A DNA stretch of 64,000 nt from an uncultured Oscillospiraceae bacterium (GCA_949841355.1 CATKZP010000010.1:39711-103710); one strand, 5' to 3'; counted from the first letter of the stretch, positions 1 through 7,477 are shown. The notes: a model not told the origin generated them from the letters alone. Numbers and translations are program-made.

Positions 1-1073
1 TCATCTCCAAGGGCATGGGCTACTTCTCCCCCATCCGCTACTCCGAGCTTCCCCGCTTCTACCGGGAGAACATCGACGTGGACGTGGTGATGGTGCAGAC
101 CACCCCCATGGACGCCCACGGCAATTTCAGCTTTGCCCTGGCGGCCTCCCACCTGGCGGACATGATGACCAAGGCCAAAACGGTCATCGTGGAGGTCAAT
201 CGGAACATGCCCTGGGTGTACGGCCTCACCGGCAGTGAAATCAACATCAAGGACGTGGACCTCGTGGTGGAGGGGGACAATCCCCCCATCGCCCAGCTGG
301 GCGGGGGCGGCGAGCCGTCGGACGTGGACAAGGCGGTGGCCAACCTGATCGTGCCCGAGATTCCCAACGGGGCCTGTCTCCAGCTGGGCATCGGCGGCAT
401 GCCCAACGCGGTGGGCTCCATGATCGCCCAGTCCGACCTGAAGGACCTGGGCGTCCACACCGAGATGTACGTGGACGGCTTTGTGGACATCGCCCTGGCG
501 GGCAAGATCACCGGCAGGCGCAAGAATCTGGACAAGGGCCGTCAGGTGTACGCCTTCGCGGCGGGCACCCAGAAGCTCTACGACTACGTGAACCGCAACC
601 CCGACGTGATGGCGGCCCCCGTGGACTACACCAACGATGTGCGGGTGCTGGCCCAGCTGGACAATTTCATTTCCATCAACAACGCCATTGACCTGGACCT
701 GTTCGGCCAGGTGAACGCCGAATCTGCCGGCCTGCGGCAGATCTCCGGCACCGGCGGCCAGCTGGATTTCGTCATGGGCGCGTACCTCAGCCATGGCGGC
801 AAAAGCTTCATCTGCCTGTCCTCCACCGTCGCCGGCAAGGACGGCACGGTGAAGAGCCGCATTGTCCCCACCCTGACCCAAGGCTCCATCGCCACCGATC
901 CCCGGTCCTGCGTACAGTACCTGGTCACCGAGTACGGCATGGTGAACCTGAAGGGCCTGTCCACCTGGGAGCGTGCGGAGGGCATCATCGGCATCGCCCA
1001 CCCGGATTTCCGGGAGGAGCTCATCGCCAGCGCCGAAAAAATGGGCATCTGGCGCAGGAGCAATCAGCGCTGA
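1..1073 (+). CDS. CoA-transferase of the acetyl-CoA hydrolase/transferase family, 5' truncated
   Basis: This is the C-terminal part of a family I CoA-transferase. The frame is open to the window edge, so the start lies upstream. The glycine-rich [10 protein letters not shown] stretch and the HTEM segment, whose glutamate (residue 150 counted from the ATG at 15) matches the position that carries the CoA thioester, are intact. The closest families are butyryl-CoA:acetate CoA-transferase (But) and 4-hydroxybutyrate CoA-transferase. They catalyse the last step of butyrate formation or use of 4-hydroxybutyrate in the cytoplasm. I favour But from the full-length similarity of the C-terminal half, but the substrate cannot be fixed from sequence. 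A strong terminator follows the stop codon, so this ends its operon. Confidence 0.85.
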   Translation, partial: ISKGMGYFSPIRYSELPRFYRENIDVDVVMVQTTPMDAHGNFSFALAASHLADMMTKAKTVIVEVNRNMPWVYGLTGSEINIKDVDLVVEGDNPPIAQLGGGGEPSDVDKAVANLIVPEIPNGACLQLGIGGMPNAVGSMIAQSDLKDLGVHTEMYVDGFVDIALAGKITGRRKNLDKGRQVYAFAAGTQKLYDYVNRNPDVMAAPVDYTNDVRVLAQLDNFISINNAIDLDLFGQVNAESAGLRQISGTGGQLDFVMGAYLSHGGKSFICLSSTVAGKDGTVKSRIVPTLTQGSIATDPRSCVQYLVTEYGMVNLKGLSTWERAEGIIGIAHPDFREELIASAEKMGIWRRSNQR

Positions 1074-1083
1074 ATTACATAGC

Positions 1084-1123
1084 AAACAGGCCCGCGCGGC
1101 GTAAACCGCGCGGGCCTGTTTTC
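1084..1123 (+). terminator. Rho-independent terminator after the CoA-transferase gene
   Basis: A perfect 16-bp GC-rich stem (1084-1099 with 1106-1121) with a 6-nt loop ends in TTTT. It lies 10 nt after the stop codon and directly before parS site 1. Confidence 0.85.
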
Positions 1124-1137
1124 GTTTCACGTGAAAC
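1124..1137. other. parS site 1
   Basis: Exact 14-bp palindrome GTTTCACGTGAAAC, the ParB-binding core known from Bacillota. The TGA inside it is also the stop codon of the minus-strand AraC-type gene. Confidence 0.9.
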
Positions 1138-1990
1138 ATTCCGGGGGGCGCTGCGCCCCCGCCTTGACCACGGGAATCCACACCTCGAACCTCGTGCACT
1201 CCGGGTCCAGATAGACCTCCACGTCCGGCCCCTCGGCGTACTCATAGCCGGAGGTGGGCAGCCATTCGGCCACCACCCGCCGCTCCAACGCCTGGATGGC
1301 GGCGGGGCCGTCCCCCGTGCCGGGGAACACAGCCCAGGTGAAGGCGGGGACGGTGTACTCCTCCAGCCCCTCCCCCGCCGGGGCGTTGGAAGCCGCGGCG
1401 ATATAATACCGGGCGCTGTCCACCCCGTCGCACACCCCCAGCAGCCCCCGGGGCTCGCCGTCCATCAGCGCGGCCAGCCGGGGGATGGTGCCGTCCGCCG
1501 CCGCCCTGCCCCAGAGCTGGGGCACCTGTTGAAAGCTCTCCTCCATGTCCTTGGCCAGGGGCGCGGACACACCCACAATGCGGAACGCGTCCCGCTTCTC
1601 GATCCGATACTCCATTTTTTCCACTCCTTGTACGGTGATGGCGAAGCGCAGGGGCGGATAGCTTTTCAGCACGGCCCCCGGCGTTTTCGCCGCCGAGGGC
1701 GGCAGGCCGTGGACGGCCTGGAACGCCCGGTTGAAAGCGGTGGGCGAGCTGTAGCCGTATTTCAGCGCCGTATCCACGATTTTCTCCCCGCCCTGCAAAT
1801 CCGCCGCCGCCCGGGACATCCTCCGCCGCCGGAGGTACTCCGACAGCGGCACTCCGGCCAGCAGTCCGAACATCCGCTGAAAGTGGTAGGGGGAGCAGCA
1901 GGCGATTTTCGCCGCCTGGCGCAGGTCTGGCTCCTCCAAGCGCTCCTCCAGGTATTCCACCGCCCGGTTCAGACGGTCCATCCACTCCAT
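1127..1990 (-). CDS. AraC-family regulator with GyrI-like effector domain
   Basis: Predicted 287-residue transcription regulator. Residues 1-100 hold the two helix-turn-helix units of the AraC/XylS family, with the typical segments CCSPYHFQRMF and DTALKYGYSSPTAFNRAFQ. The C-terminal half resembles GyrI/Rob-type small-molecule-binding domains (opening with MEYRIEKRDAFRIVGVS). Such proteins usually sense hydrophobic drugs or metabolites. The open frame runs further upstream, but I place the start at 1990 because GGAG lies 10 nt before it and the upstream residues are unlike the family. A 10-bp palindrome (2009-2018) between gene and promoter region could be an operator. The last codons and the TGA stop lie inside parS site 1. 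Target genes are unknown. Confidence 0.85.
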   Translation of the reverse strand: MEWMDRLNRAVEYLEERLEEPDLRQAAKIACCSPYHFQRMFGLLAGVPLSEYLRRRRMSRAAADLQGGEKIVDTALKYGYSSPTAFNRAFQAVHGLPPSAAKTPGAVLKSYPPLRFAITVQGVEKMEYRIEKRDAFRIVGVSAPLAKDMEESFQQVPQLWGRAAADGTIPRLAALMDGEPRGLLGVCDGVDSARYYIAAASNAPAGEGLEEYTVPAFTWAVFPGTGDGPAAIQALERRVVAEWLPTSGYEYAEGPDVEVYLDPECTRFEVWIPVVKAGAQRPPECFT

Positions 1991-2163
1991 AACGCCTCGC
2001 TCCTTTTTGTTACGTAACTGGCTATAGTATACTCCAATCTCCCGGCCCTGTCCTCTCTTTTTTGAGACAAAATATGAGAGCGGCTGAAACCATTTTCCCC
2101 CCTTCCGTGTTATGATAGGTGAAAGACGTTTTTCAAGCCGCGCGGCTGAGCTTGCGCCGACGC

Positions 2164-2177
2164 GTTTCACGTGAAAC
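2164..2177. other. parS site 2
   Basis: Exact palindrome GTTTCACGTGAAAC in the gap between the divergent AraC-type and sigma-factor genes, 21 nt before the sigma start. It is preceded by CCGACGC, a flank shared with several other sites. Confidence 0.9.
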
Positions 2178-2198
2178 ATATTTGGGGAGGTGAGGCCC

Positions 2199-2765
2199 GT
2201 GACGGAAGAACAGCTGGTGAAGGCGCTGAACCGGGGGGAGCTGTCCGCCCTGGAGGCGCTGATGGACCGCTACGGCCCCTACGTCTCCTCGGTGGCCGCC
2301 CGCATCCTGCGGGGGCGCGCCTCGGACGCGGAGGAACTGACGGCGGACGTATTTCTCGCCGCCTGGGACAACCGGGACAAGCTGCGCCCCGGCAAGGTCA
2401 AGGGCTGGCTGGGGACGGTGGCCCGGAACCGGGCCTTCAACCTCCTCCGGGCGGACCGGGAGCACCTGCCCCTGGAGGACGACGTGCTAATTCTGGACGC
2501 CGGCGGTCCCGACCGGGAGCTGGACAAGCGGGAGACCGCCCGCATTGTCAACGAGGCGCTGTCCCGGCTGGACCGCCCCCAGCGGGAGCTATTTGTCCGG
2601 CACTACTACTACGGCCAGACGGTGCGGGAGGCGGCGCTGGCCATGGGGCTGAACCAGTCCACCGCCAAGACCTGGCTGCGCCGGGGGCGGGAGGCGCTGA
2701 AAATCATTTTGGAACAGGAGGGCTATGGACATGAGGCGATTCGAGATATCCAGGCTGATGGATGA
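2199..2765 (+). CDS. ECF-type RNA polymerase sigma factor
   Basis: A 188-residue sigma-70 family protein of extracytoplasmic-function size. Region 2 is visible around DAEELTADVFLAAWDN and the WLGTVARNRAFNLLR helix. Region 4 ends with a helix-turn-helix (TVREAALAMGLNQSTAKTWL). It would redirect RNA polymerase to a small regulon when released by its partner. I chose the GTG at 2199, 8 nt after GGGGAGG, over the in-frame GTG at 2190, which overlaps that site. The next gene overlaps its end by 41 bp and encodes a membrane protein that looks like the anti-sigma factor. Confidence 0.9.
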   Translation: MTEEQLVKALNRGELSALEALMDRYGPYVSSVAARILRGRASDAEELTADVFLAAWDNRDKLRPGKVKGWLGTVARNRAFNLLRADREHLPLEDDVLILDAGGPDRELDKRETARIVNEALSRLDRPQRELFVRHYYYGQTVREAALAMGLNQSTAKTWLRRGREALKIILEQEGYGHEAIRDIQADG

Positions 2766-3438
2766 ATACGAGGACAACGAGTTTTTCCCCCAGGGGGGCG
2801 AAACCGCCGACCTACAGGCGGTGAAGGCCCGGGTGCTGGCAAGGGCCGAACCGGCGAAGCGGCGGATGCCGCCCCTCAAGGCCGCCCTGCTGGCGGCGGC
2901 GCTGGCGGTGGGGTGCGCGCTGTGTATCGCGGCAGCTGGACCGCTCACCCAGTTATACCGCATGGTTTCCGGCGATTCCGTGCTCATTCAAACCGACCCC
3001 ACAGGCCAGTATTACCTCCACATCAGCTGGAAGGACATCAATACCCCCATTATGCTGGAGGACGGCCGGCTGTGGCTGGTGCTGGCGGATGATCGCATCG
3101 ACGTCACCGACCTCATTGACGAGGACACGCCCTATATTGTGGAGGGCGAGGACCCGGACTCCGGCTTGAAGAATTACCTGATCGTAGGCGGTACGCCGGA
3201 GGACTACGGCTGGCAGATATGGATGGAGATGCCTCTGGGCGGCTACAGCGGCGGCGGCTGGAACACCTATACAACCTACTACGACGTGGATGGGAAACTG
3301 GTTGAATACCACAAATGGAACGCGGAAAACCACCCCACAGACGGCAACCCTCTCCCTAGCGAGCTTGTCCCCGATACGGTCTTTGTCAATAAGCCCTGGT
3401 ACGATGCCGCCGACGCCCAGCTTGGCCTTTGGGATTGA
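2725..3438 (+). CDS. Putative single-pass membrane anti-sigma factor
   Basis: This 237-residue protein overlaps the 3' end of the sigma gene, the usual arrangement of an ECF sigma/anti-sigma pair. A charged cytoplasmic N-terminus of about 50 residues is followed by one hydrophobic segment (residues 51-71) and an extracellular domain of about 165 residues rich in Asp, Tyr and Gly. No zinc-binding HxxxCxxC motif is visible in the N-terminus, so it is not a classical ZAS-type anti-sigma. Function is inferred from topology and gene overlap only. AGGAGG lies just before the ATG at 2725; the ATG at 2731 is an alternative. A terminator follows the gene. Confidence 0.6.
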   Translation: MDMRRFEISRLMDEYEDNEFFPQGGETADLQAVKARVLARAEPAKRRMPPLKAALLAAALAVGCALCIAAAGPLTQLYRMVSGDSVLIQTDPTGQYYLHISWKDINTPIMLEDGRLWLVLADDRIDVTDLIDEDTPYIVEGEDPDSGLKNYLIVGGTPEDYGWQIWMEMPLGGYSGGGWNTYTTYYDVDGKLVEYHKWNAENHPTDGNPLPSELVPDTVFVNKPWYDAADAQLGLWD

Positions 3439-3466
3439 CCTCTTTCCTTTTTCCCTAACCTATGAT

Positions 3467-3499
3467 AAAATGGACTCCCCGCCTGGGGAGTCCATTTTT
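3467..3499 (+). terminator. Terminator of the sigma/anti-sigma operon
   Basis: A 14-bp stem (3467-3480 with 3485-3498) with loop GCCT and flanking A and T tracts, 28 nt after the stop codon. Confidence 0.85.
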
Positions 3500-3501
3500 A
3501 T

Positions 3502-3515
3502 GTTTCACGTGAAAC
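3502..3515. other. parS site 3
   Basis: Exact palindrome GTTTCACGTGAAAC directly after the terminator, upstream of tadA. Confidence 0.9.
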
Positions 3516-3570
3516 GCCAAAGGCTTCCCCCCTGTGGGGAAGGGGCAATACAAGCAGGAGGAAAACCGCC

Positions 3571-4128
3571 ATGACCCACGAGGACTACATGCGCCAGGCC
3601 ATTGACCTTGCCCGGGAGTGCCTGACCGGGGGACCCCATCGAAGCCCAGCGGAGCGGGTTCGATGGGGAGAGGAGGGACAGCGAAATGAGCGAGCTTTCG
3701 CCGCAGACGGAAGCGAGGGATATGCAGCTTGTCCCAACGACGTACCTGTGGGCTGTGTGGTGGTCTCCCCCGACGGCACGATCATCGGCCGGGGCCGCAA
3801 CCGCCGGGAGCAGGCAAACCGCGCCACCGCCCACGCCGAGGTGGAGGCCATCAACGAAGCCTGCGCCGCCCTAGGCTCCTGGCGGCTGGAGGGCTGCGCG
3901 CTGTACGTCACCCTGGAGCCCTGCCCCATGTGCGCCGGGGCCATCATCAACGCCCGCATCGCGGAGCTGTACTTCGGCGCGCGGGAGGGGAAGTCGGGCT
4001 GCTGCGGGTCCATCCTGAACCTGTTCTGCGAGCCCTTCAACCACCACCCCCGGGTGTACGGCCCCCTGCTGGAAGAGGAATGCCGCGCCCCGCTGACGGA
4101 ATTTTTCCAGAACCTGCGGAAGATTTAA
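3571..4128 (+). CDS. tadA: tRNA-specific adenosine deaminase with an in-frame repeat insertion
   Basis: TadA converts A34 of tRNA-Arg(ACG) to inosine. The catalytic zinc motifs are intact: HAEVEA (His ligand and proton-shuttle Glu) and PCPMC (two Cys ligands). At 185 residues the protein is longer than the usual 150-160. The extra 35-38 residues (about 18-55) sit between the first helix and the DVPVGCVVV strand. They are encoded by a DNA repeat (3628-3738) that also occurs in two intergenic places. The insertion keeps the frame and contains no stop codon. It falls at a surface turn in known TadA structures, so activity is plausible. GGAGG precedes the ATG. No SRP RNA gene or dnaX follows, unlike in Bacillus. 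Confidence 0.9.
   Translation: MTHEDYMRQAIDLARECLTGGPHRSPAERVRWGEEGQRNERAFAADGSEGYAACPNDVPVGCVVVSPDGTIIGRGRNRREQANRATAHAEVEAINEACAALGSWRLEGCALYVTLEPCPMCAGAIINARIAELYFGAREGKSGCCGSILNLFCEPFNHHPRVYGPLLEEECRAPLTEFFQNLRKI
3628..3738 (+). repeat. Family C structured repeat, copy inside tadA
   Basis: Three nested pairings are visible: a 10-bp hairpin (3634-3643 with 3659-3668), a long-range stem GGGACA/TGTCCC (3675-3680 with 3730-3735) and an inner stem (3694-3700 with 3708-3714). Conserved blocks GGGGAGAGGAG and GCGAGGGATATG are shared with the copy at 18621-18725. The arms differ in sequence from the other copies but still pair. Confidence 0.75.
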
Positions 4129-4228
4129 CACAACTGTAACACTTTCCCGCAAACTTCTGAAATATCTCCGCGGTATCTTAATACTTGCAAGAGATCATCC
4201 TTTCTTTTTCATTCTATCCTCCATCCTC

Positions 4229-4263
4229 AGAAAATCGGAGCCGAAAGGCTCCGATTTTCTTTT
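4229..4263. terminator. Terminator after tadA
   Basis: A 14-bp perfect stem (4229-4242 with 4247-4260) capped by a GAAA tetraloop and followed by TTT. The 100 nt between tadA and this hairpin are AT-rich and hold no recognisable gene. Confidence 0.8.
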
Positions 4264-4300
4264 CCCCTGACGGCGCGGGCCGGACGGGGGCGCCCTTAAT

Positions 4301-4314
4301 GTTTCACGTGAAAC
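4301..4314. other. parS site 4
   Basis: Exact palindrome GTTTCACGTGAAAC, 12 nt beyond the stop codon of the minus-strand xpt gene. Confidence 0.9.
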
Positions 4315-4326
4315 ATGGAGCGCTCC

Positions 4327-4896
4327 TCAGCAGAACTCCACCCGTCCCGGCGCCATGGACTTGATCCGGGCCAGAGCCTCCACCCGCACCCCTCTGGCCC
4401 GGATGCGCGCCCCGCCGGACTGGAACGCCTTCTCAACGGCCACCCCCGCCCCTGCCACCGACGCCCCGGCCTGCCGGGCCAGGGCCAGCAGGCCCTCCAG
4501 CGCCGCGCCGTTGGCCAGAAAGTCGTCGATGAGCAGCAGCCGGTCCTCCGGCCCCAGAAACCGCCTGGACACGATGACGTCGCTCACCCCGCCGTGGGTG
4601 AAGGAGGGCACCTCTGTTTGATACACGTCCCCGGCGATGTTTTTGGTGCGGCTCTTTTTGGCGAACACCACCGGCACGCCGAACTGCTGGGCGGCGACGC
4701 AGGCGATGCCAATGCCCGACGCCTCGATGGTCAGGATCTTGTTGACCCCCTCTCCGGCGAACAGCCGGGCCCACTCCCGCCCCATGGCGGCGAACAGCGC
4801 TACGTCCATCTGATGGTTCAGAAAGCTGTCCACCTTGAGCACGTCTGCGTCCTCCACGATGCCGTCCCGGCGGATGCGCTCTTCCAACTCCCGCAT
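4327..4896 (-). CDS. xpt: Xanthine phosphoribosyltransferase
   Basis: Predicted 189-residue purine salvage enzyme that makes XMP from xanthine and PRPP in the cytoplasm. The phosphoribosyl-pyrophosphate loop is clear (LLLIDDFLANGAALEGLL), as are the N-terminal LKVDSFLNHQMD segment and the EASGIG loop typical of Xpt. Length matches the family (about 190). I chose the ATG at 4896, preceded by GGAGAGAGG, over the longer open frame. I looked for a purine riboswitch in the 130 nt upstream and found none. It is a single gene facing the neighbouring YitT gene. Confidence 0.92.
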   Translation of the reverse strand: MRELEERIRRDGIVEDADVLKVDSFLNHQMDVALFAAMGREWARLFAGEGVNKILTIEASGIGIACVAAQQFGVPVVFAKKSRTKNIAGDVYQTEVPSFTHGGVSDVIVSRRFLGPEDRLLLIDDFLANGAALEGLLALARQAGASVAGAGVAVEKAFQSGGARIRARGVRVEALARIKSMAPGRVEFC

Positions 4897-4975
4897 GGTC
4901 CTCTCTCCTTTCGGTTTGTGCCCCCATTTTACCAGAACCGCCGCCGCATTTCCACCGTTTTTCTCCAAAATCCCC

Positions 4976-5004
4976 TTGCCCTTCCCCCGGTTTTCTGCTA
5001 CAAT
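4976..5004 (+). promoter_or_regulatory. Sigma-A type promoter for the YitT gene
   Basis: TTGCCC (4976-4981), a 17-nt spacer and TACAAT (4999-5004). parS site 5 lies about 12 nt downstream of the expected transcription start. Confidence 0.6.
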
Positions 5005-5022
5005 AGGCGCGCGCCGGAAAAT

Positions 5023-5036
5023 GTTTCACGTGAAAC
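5023..5036. other. parS site 5
   Basis: Exact palindrome GTTTCACGTGAAAC followed by GCGTCGG, the shared one-sided flank. It sits in the 5' leader of the YitT gene. Confidence 0.9.
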
Positions 5037-5110
5037 GCGTCGGCCCAAAGTCCGCTCTGATTCGGGATGCCCTTCATACATCCATCACCTCTGTCCCATC
5101 CCTCTAAAAC
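5037..5110 (-). repeat. Degenerate family C-like repeat next to parS 5
   Basis: Read on the minus strand, this segment shares the run CATCCCGAATC(A/G)GAGCGGAC and the following CGACGCG-parS junction with the family C copy at 7354-7463. The 5' hairpin is not preserved, so this looks like a decayed copy. Confidence 0.5.
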
Positions 5111-5132
5111 CCACGAAAGAAGGCCGTTCGCC

Positions 5133-5987
5133 ATGCAGCGCGTCAAAGCTACCTTGCGGCAGATTCCCCTGCTCACCCTGGGCACCTTTCTGGTGGCCGC
5201 GGGAGTTTATTTCTTCAAGTTCCCCAACCACTTCAACACCGGCGGCGTCACCGGCCTGGCGGTCATCCTCAACGCCGTGGTCCCGGCGGTAAGCCCGTCC
5301 ACCTTCGCCTCCGTTATCAACATTGGCTTTCTGGTGCTGGGCTTCTTCTTCCTGGACAAGAGCTTCGGGGTGAACACCATCTACTGCTCCGTGCTGTTTT
5401 CCGCCATGCTGTCCGGGCTGGAGTGGCTGTGCCCCCTGGCCGGCCCCCTCACCGACCAAAAGACGCTGGAGCTGTTTTTTGCCGTCATCCTCCCCTCCCT
5501 GGGCTCCGCCATCCTGTTCAACATGCAGAGCTCCACCGGCGGCACCGACATCCTGGCCATGATCCTCAAGCGGTTTTCCAGCATGGACATCGGCAACGCC
5601 CTCCTGTGCGTGGACGTGCTCATCGCCGCCTCCACCCTGTACTTCGTGGGCGTGGAGGCGGGGCTGTACTCCATCCTGGGCCTGGTGCTGAAGTCGGTGG
5701 TGGTGGACACGGTGATCGAGTCCCTCAACCGCCGCAAGAGCTTCATCGCCGTCACCTCCTGCCCGGACCAGGTGTGCCAGTTCATCACCCACACCCTCAA
5801 CCGCTCCGCTACCTACTGGCAGGCCCAGGGAGCCTACTCCCACGAGCCAAAGTGGATTGTGCTCACCGCCCTGTCCCGGTCCCAGGCGGTGGCCCTGCGG
5901 CTGTACCTCAAGTCCGCCGATCCCCACGCCTTCATCCTGGTGACCAACTCCAGCGAGATCTTCGGCAAGGGGTTTATGAGAACATAG
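5133..5987 (+). CDS. YitT family membrane protein
   Basis: This 284-residue integral membrane protein begins with five to six hydrophobic helices, including the conserved FNTGGVTGLAVIL loop and the STGGTDILAMIL segment. It ends with a cytoplasmic DUF2179 domain (from about residue 205, YSILGLVLKSVVVDTVIE onward). YitT proteins are common in Bacillota; their transported substrate is not settled. The start at 5133 is chosen because GAAAGAAGG lies 9 nt before it and the upstream frame crosses the leader repeat. It is transcribed alone, from the promoter at 4976-5004 to the hairpin at 6034-6071. The stop codon abuts a family B repeat. Confidence 0.9.
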   Translation: MQRVKATLRQIPLLTLGTFLVAAGVYFFKFPNHFNTGGVTGLAVILNAVVPAVSPSTFASVINIGFLVLGFFFLDKSFGVNTIYCSVLFSAMLSGLEWLCPLAGPLTDQKTLELFFAVILPSLGSAILFNMQSSTGGTDILAMILKRFSSMDIGNALLCVDVLIAASTLYFVGVEAGLYSILGLVLKSVVVDTVIESLNRRKSFIAVTSCPDQVCQFITHTLNRSATYWQAQGAYSHEPKWIVLTALSRSQAVALRLYLKSADPHAFILVTNSSEIFGKGFMRT

Positions 5988-6030
5988 AAGCGCGAGGGTA
6001 GGCGCATAGGGGCAGATGGCCCGAAGCGAC
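5988..6030 (+). repeat. Family B intergenic element, 5' part
   Basis: The element starts immediately after the YitT stop codon with AAGCGCGAGGGTAGGCGCAT. It matches the element at 35509-35644 and the minus-strand copy at 45845-45888 over the first 25 nt. Confidence 0.65.
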
Positions 6031-6033
6031 GGC

Positions 6034-6073
6034 AAAAACCCAGCCCCCCGCTATGCGGTTGGCTGGGTTTTGC
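6034..6073 (+). terminator. Hairpin terminator after the YitT gene
   Basis: An 11-bp stem AAAACCCAGCC/GGCTGGGTTTT (6035-6045 with 6061-6071). It occupies the position of the central hairpin of the family B element. Confidence 0.65.
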
Positions 6074-6080
6074 TTGCGAT

Positions 6081-6094
6081 GTTTCACGTGAAAC
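6081..6094. other. parS site 6
   Basis: Exact palindrome GTTTCACGTGAAAC directly after the YitT terminator. Confidence 0.9.
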
Positions 6095-6098
6095 ATTT

Positions 6099-6396
6099 CC
6101 GGCAAGAGCCCCCTGCCGGGGGCGTTCCTTTCTGCTCGTGCAGAAAGGAACCCAAAGACACGCTTAGGGGGCATCCCGCTCCCGCCGCGCTTTGCGCTCC
6201 AGGCGGGCTTCCCCCTAAGAACCCCCCATTACGGGAGAGCCCGATACGAACCGCGGACGCTGACCCTTCCGGCGCGTTCTGCGTTCGGCGCGTTGCTCCC
6301 CTTATTGGCGCTGCCGCTTGTGTCCGGGCGGCGAAACCGCCAGCGGTCCACGACCCGCGCCTTAGCTGGCGGACCGTCCGCTCCGCGGCGCGGAGC
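6099..6396 (+). other. Hairpin-rich non-coding segment between parS 6 and parS 7
   Basis: No plausible gene lies in these 300 nt. The segment holds a chain of perfect or near-perfect hairpins: 6108-6123, a 12-bp stem with a 4-nt loop at 6124-6151, a nested set bounded by TTAGGGGG/CCCCCTAA (6164-6218), and pairings near 6339-6373 and 6381-6395. It could be a structured RNA or a composite repeat. I do not recognise it as a known RNA class. It is flanked exactly by two parS sites. Confidence 0.5.
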
Positions 6397-6405
6397 CGCC
6401 CCAAT

Positions 6406-6419
6406 GTTTCACGTGAAAC
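6406..6419. other. parS site 7
   Basis: Exact palindrome GTTTCACGTGAAAC, 22 nt before the next site. Confidence 0.9.
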
Positions 6420-6441
6420 CACTCCTCACACACCCCAAAAT

Positions 6442-6455
6442 GTTTCACGTGAAAC
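6442..6455. other. parS site 8
   Basis: Exact palindrome GTTTCACGTGAAAC. Sites 7 and 8 are 36 bp apart, centre to centre, in the leader region of noc. Confidence 0.9.
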
Positions 6456-6532
6456 ATTCGGCCCCGCTTCCCCAGGATTCGCCCTCCCAGCTGTGGTATG
6501 CTTTTGGTATATTCACAATGGGAGGCTTTTTT

Positions 6533-7324
6533 ATGTCCCTCTTTCAGAAAACAGCCAAACGGCAGGTGCTGGACCTGCCCGTGAGCGCCATCCGCCCCAA
6601 CCCCCGCCAGCCCCGGCGGGACTTCCCCCAGGAGGAGCTGGCCGAGCTGGCCCGCTCCATCTCCCAGGTGGGGGTGCTTCAGCCCCTCAGCGTCCGGCGC
6701 ACCCAGGAGGGCTGGGAGCTCATCGCCGGGGAGCGCCGCCTGCGGGCCGCCCGGCTGGCGGGGCTGACCCGGGTGCCCTGCCTCAGCGTGGAGGCGGACA
6801 GCGACGCCTCCGCCCTGCTGGCTCTGGTGGAAAACCTCCAGCGCCAGGACCTCACCGTCTGGGAGGAGGCCGCCGCCCTGCGCCAGCTCATCGACCGCCA
6901 CCACCTCTCCCAGGAGGAGGCCGCCGCCCGGGTGGGCAAGAGCCAGTCCGCCGTGGCCAACAAGCTGCGGCTGCTCAAGCTGCCCCAGGACGTGATCGAC
7001 ACCCTGCGCGCCCAGCGCCTCACCGAGCGCCACGCCCGGGCCCTCCTCCGGCTGGACGGTCCCCAGGCCCAGCGCGCCGCCCTGGAGGAAATTGTGAAGC
7101 GGCAGCTCAACGTGGCCCAGAGCGAGGCGTACATCGACCGGCTGATCCAGCAAAAGTCCGCCCCCCGCCGGGCCGCGCCGGTCTACCGCCTGCGAGACGT
7201 GCGGCTGTTCCTCAACACGGTGAAGAAGAGCCTGGCGGTGATGCAGTCCGCCGGGGTGAACGCCCGCTGCGGCCGGGAGGAGACCGACAGCGAAATCACC
7301 CTCACCATCCACATTCCGAAATGA
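6533..7324 (+). CDS. noc: Nucleoid occlusion protein Noc (ParB-family paralogue)
   Basis: A 263-residue CTP-dependent DNA clamp related to ParB. Noc binds its own sites and keeps the division ring off the nucleoid. The CTP-binding segment GERRLRAARLAG (67-78) and the helix-turn-helix SQEEAAARVGKSQSAVANKLRLL (126-148) are clear. Four residues known to set Noc rather than ParB DNA specificity are all Noc-type, at the expected spacing: Q138, K144, K149 and R166 (Bacillus Noc Q158, K164, K169, R186). The start at 6533 follows GGAGG by 7 nt. The N-terminus (MSLFQKTAKR) could be a short membrane-binding helix, as in Noc. A terminator separates it from parA. Confidence 0.9.
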   Translation: MSLFQKTAKRQVLDLPVSAIRPNPRQPRRDFPQEELAELARSISQVGVLQPLSVRRTQEGWELIAGERRLRAARLAGLTRVPCLSVEADSDASALLALVENLQRQDLTVWEEAAALRQLIDRHHLSQEEAAARVGKSQSAVANKLRLLKLPQDVIDTLRAQRLTERHARALLRLDGPQAQRAALEEIVKRQLNVAQSEAYIDRLIQQKSAPRRAAPVYRLRDVRLFLNTVKKSLAVMQSAGVNARCGREETDSEITLTIHIPK

Positions 7325-7332
7325 CCGGCGAT

Positions 7333-7346
7333 GTTTCACGTGAAAC
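7333..7346. other. parS site 9
   Basis: Exact palindrome GTTTCACGTGAAAC, 8 nt after the noc stop codon. Confidence 0.9.
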
Positions 7347-7353
7347 GTTCGCA

Positions 7354-7463
7354 CCCCCCGCAAAGCCGTCCTTCAGGCTTTGTGGGGAAAGGAGGAGCAA
7401 GGGAGCGGGATGAGGGATGGCCGGGACGGGCATCCCGAATCGGAGCGGACTTTGCGACGACGC
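7354..7463 (+). repeat. Family C structured repeat between noc and parA
   Basis: It opens with a 12-bp hairpin (7356-7367 with 7376-7387, one G-T pair), then GGAAAGGAG, an outer stem GCAA/TTGC (7397-7400 with 7452-7455) and an inner stem GGGATG/CATCCC (7414-7419 with 7431-7436). It shares the layout of the copies in tadA and after aspS, and its 3' end runs into parS site 10. Confidence 0.7.
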
Positions 7464-7477
7464 GTTTCACGTGAAAC
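7464..7477. other. parS site 10
   Basis: Exact palindrome GTTTCACGTGAAAC preceded by CGACGC, at the end of a family C repeat. A further half-site (TGTTTCAC) follows at 7501. Confidence 0.9.

Noticed and set aside
1127-2179. Open frames beginning M-F-H-V-K at several places (1991-2179, near 3500, 6080-6450, 7336-7563)
   Set aside because: They start with ATG inside parS palindromes, which read as F-H-V-K in one frame and V-S-R-E-T in another. They lack ribosome binding sites and family resemblance.
4129-4228. SRP RNA gene after tadA
   Set aside because: In Bacillus the small SRP RNA follows tadA. I looked for its conserved GGAAC/GCA apical loop and found none in this AT-rich gap.
4897-5022. 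Purine riboswitch upstream of xpt
   Set aside because: Many xpt genes have one. The three-way junction core and its conserved loops are not visible on the minus strand here.
6016-7413. 465-residue frame across the hairpin-rich segment and noc
   Set aside because: It crosses four parS sites and several hairpins, has Pro/Arg-rich composition and lies in a different frame from the well-supported noc gene.
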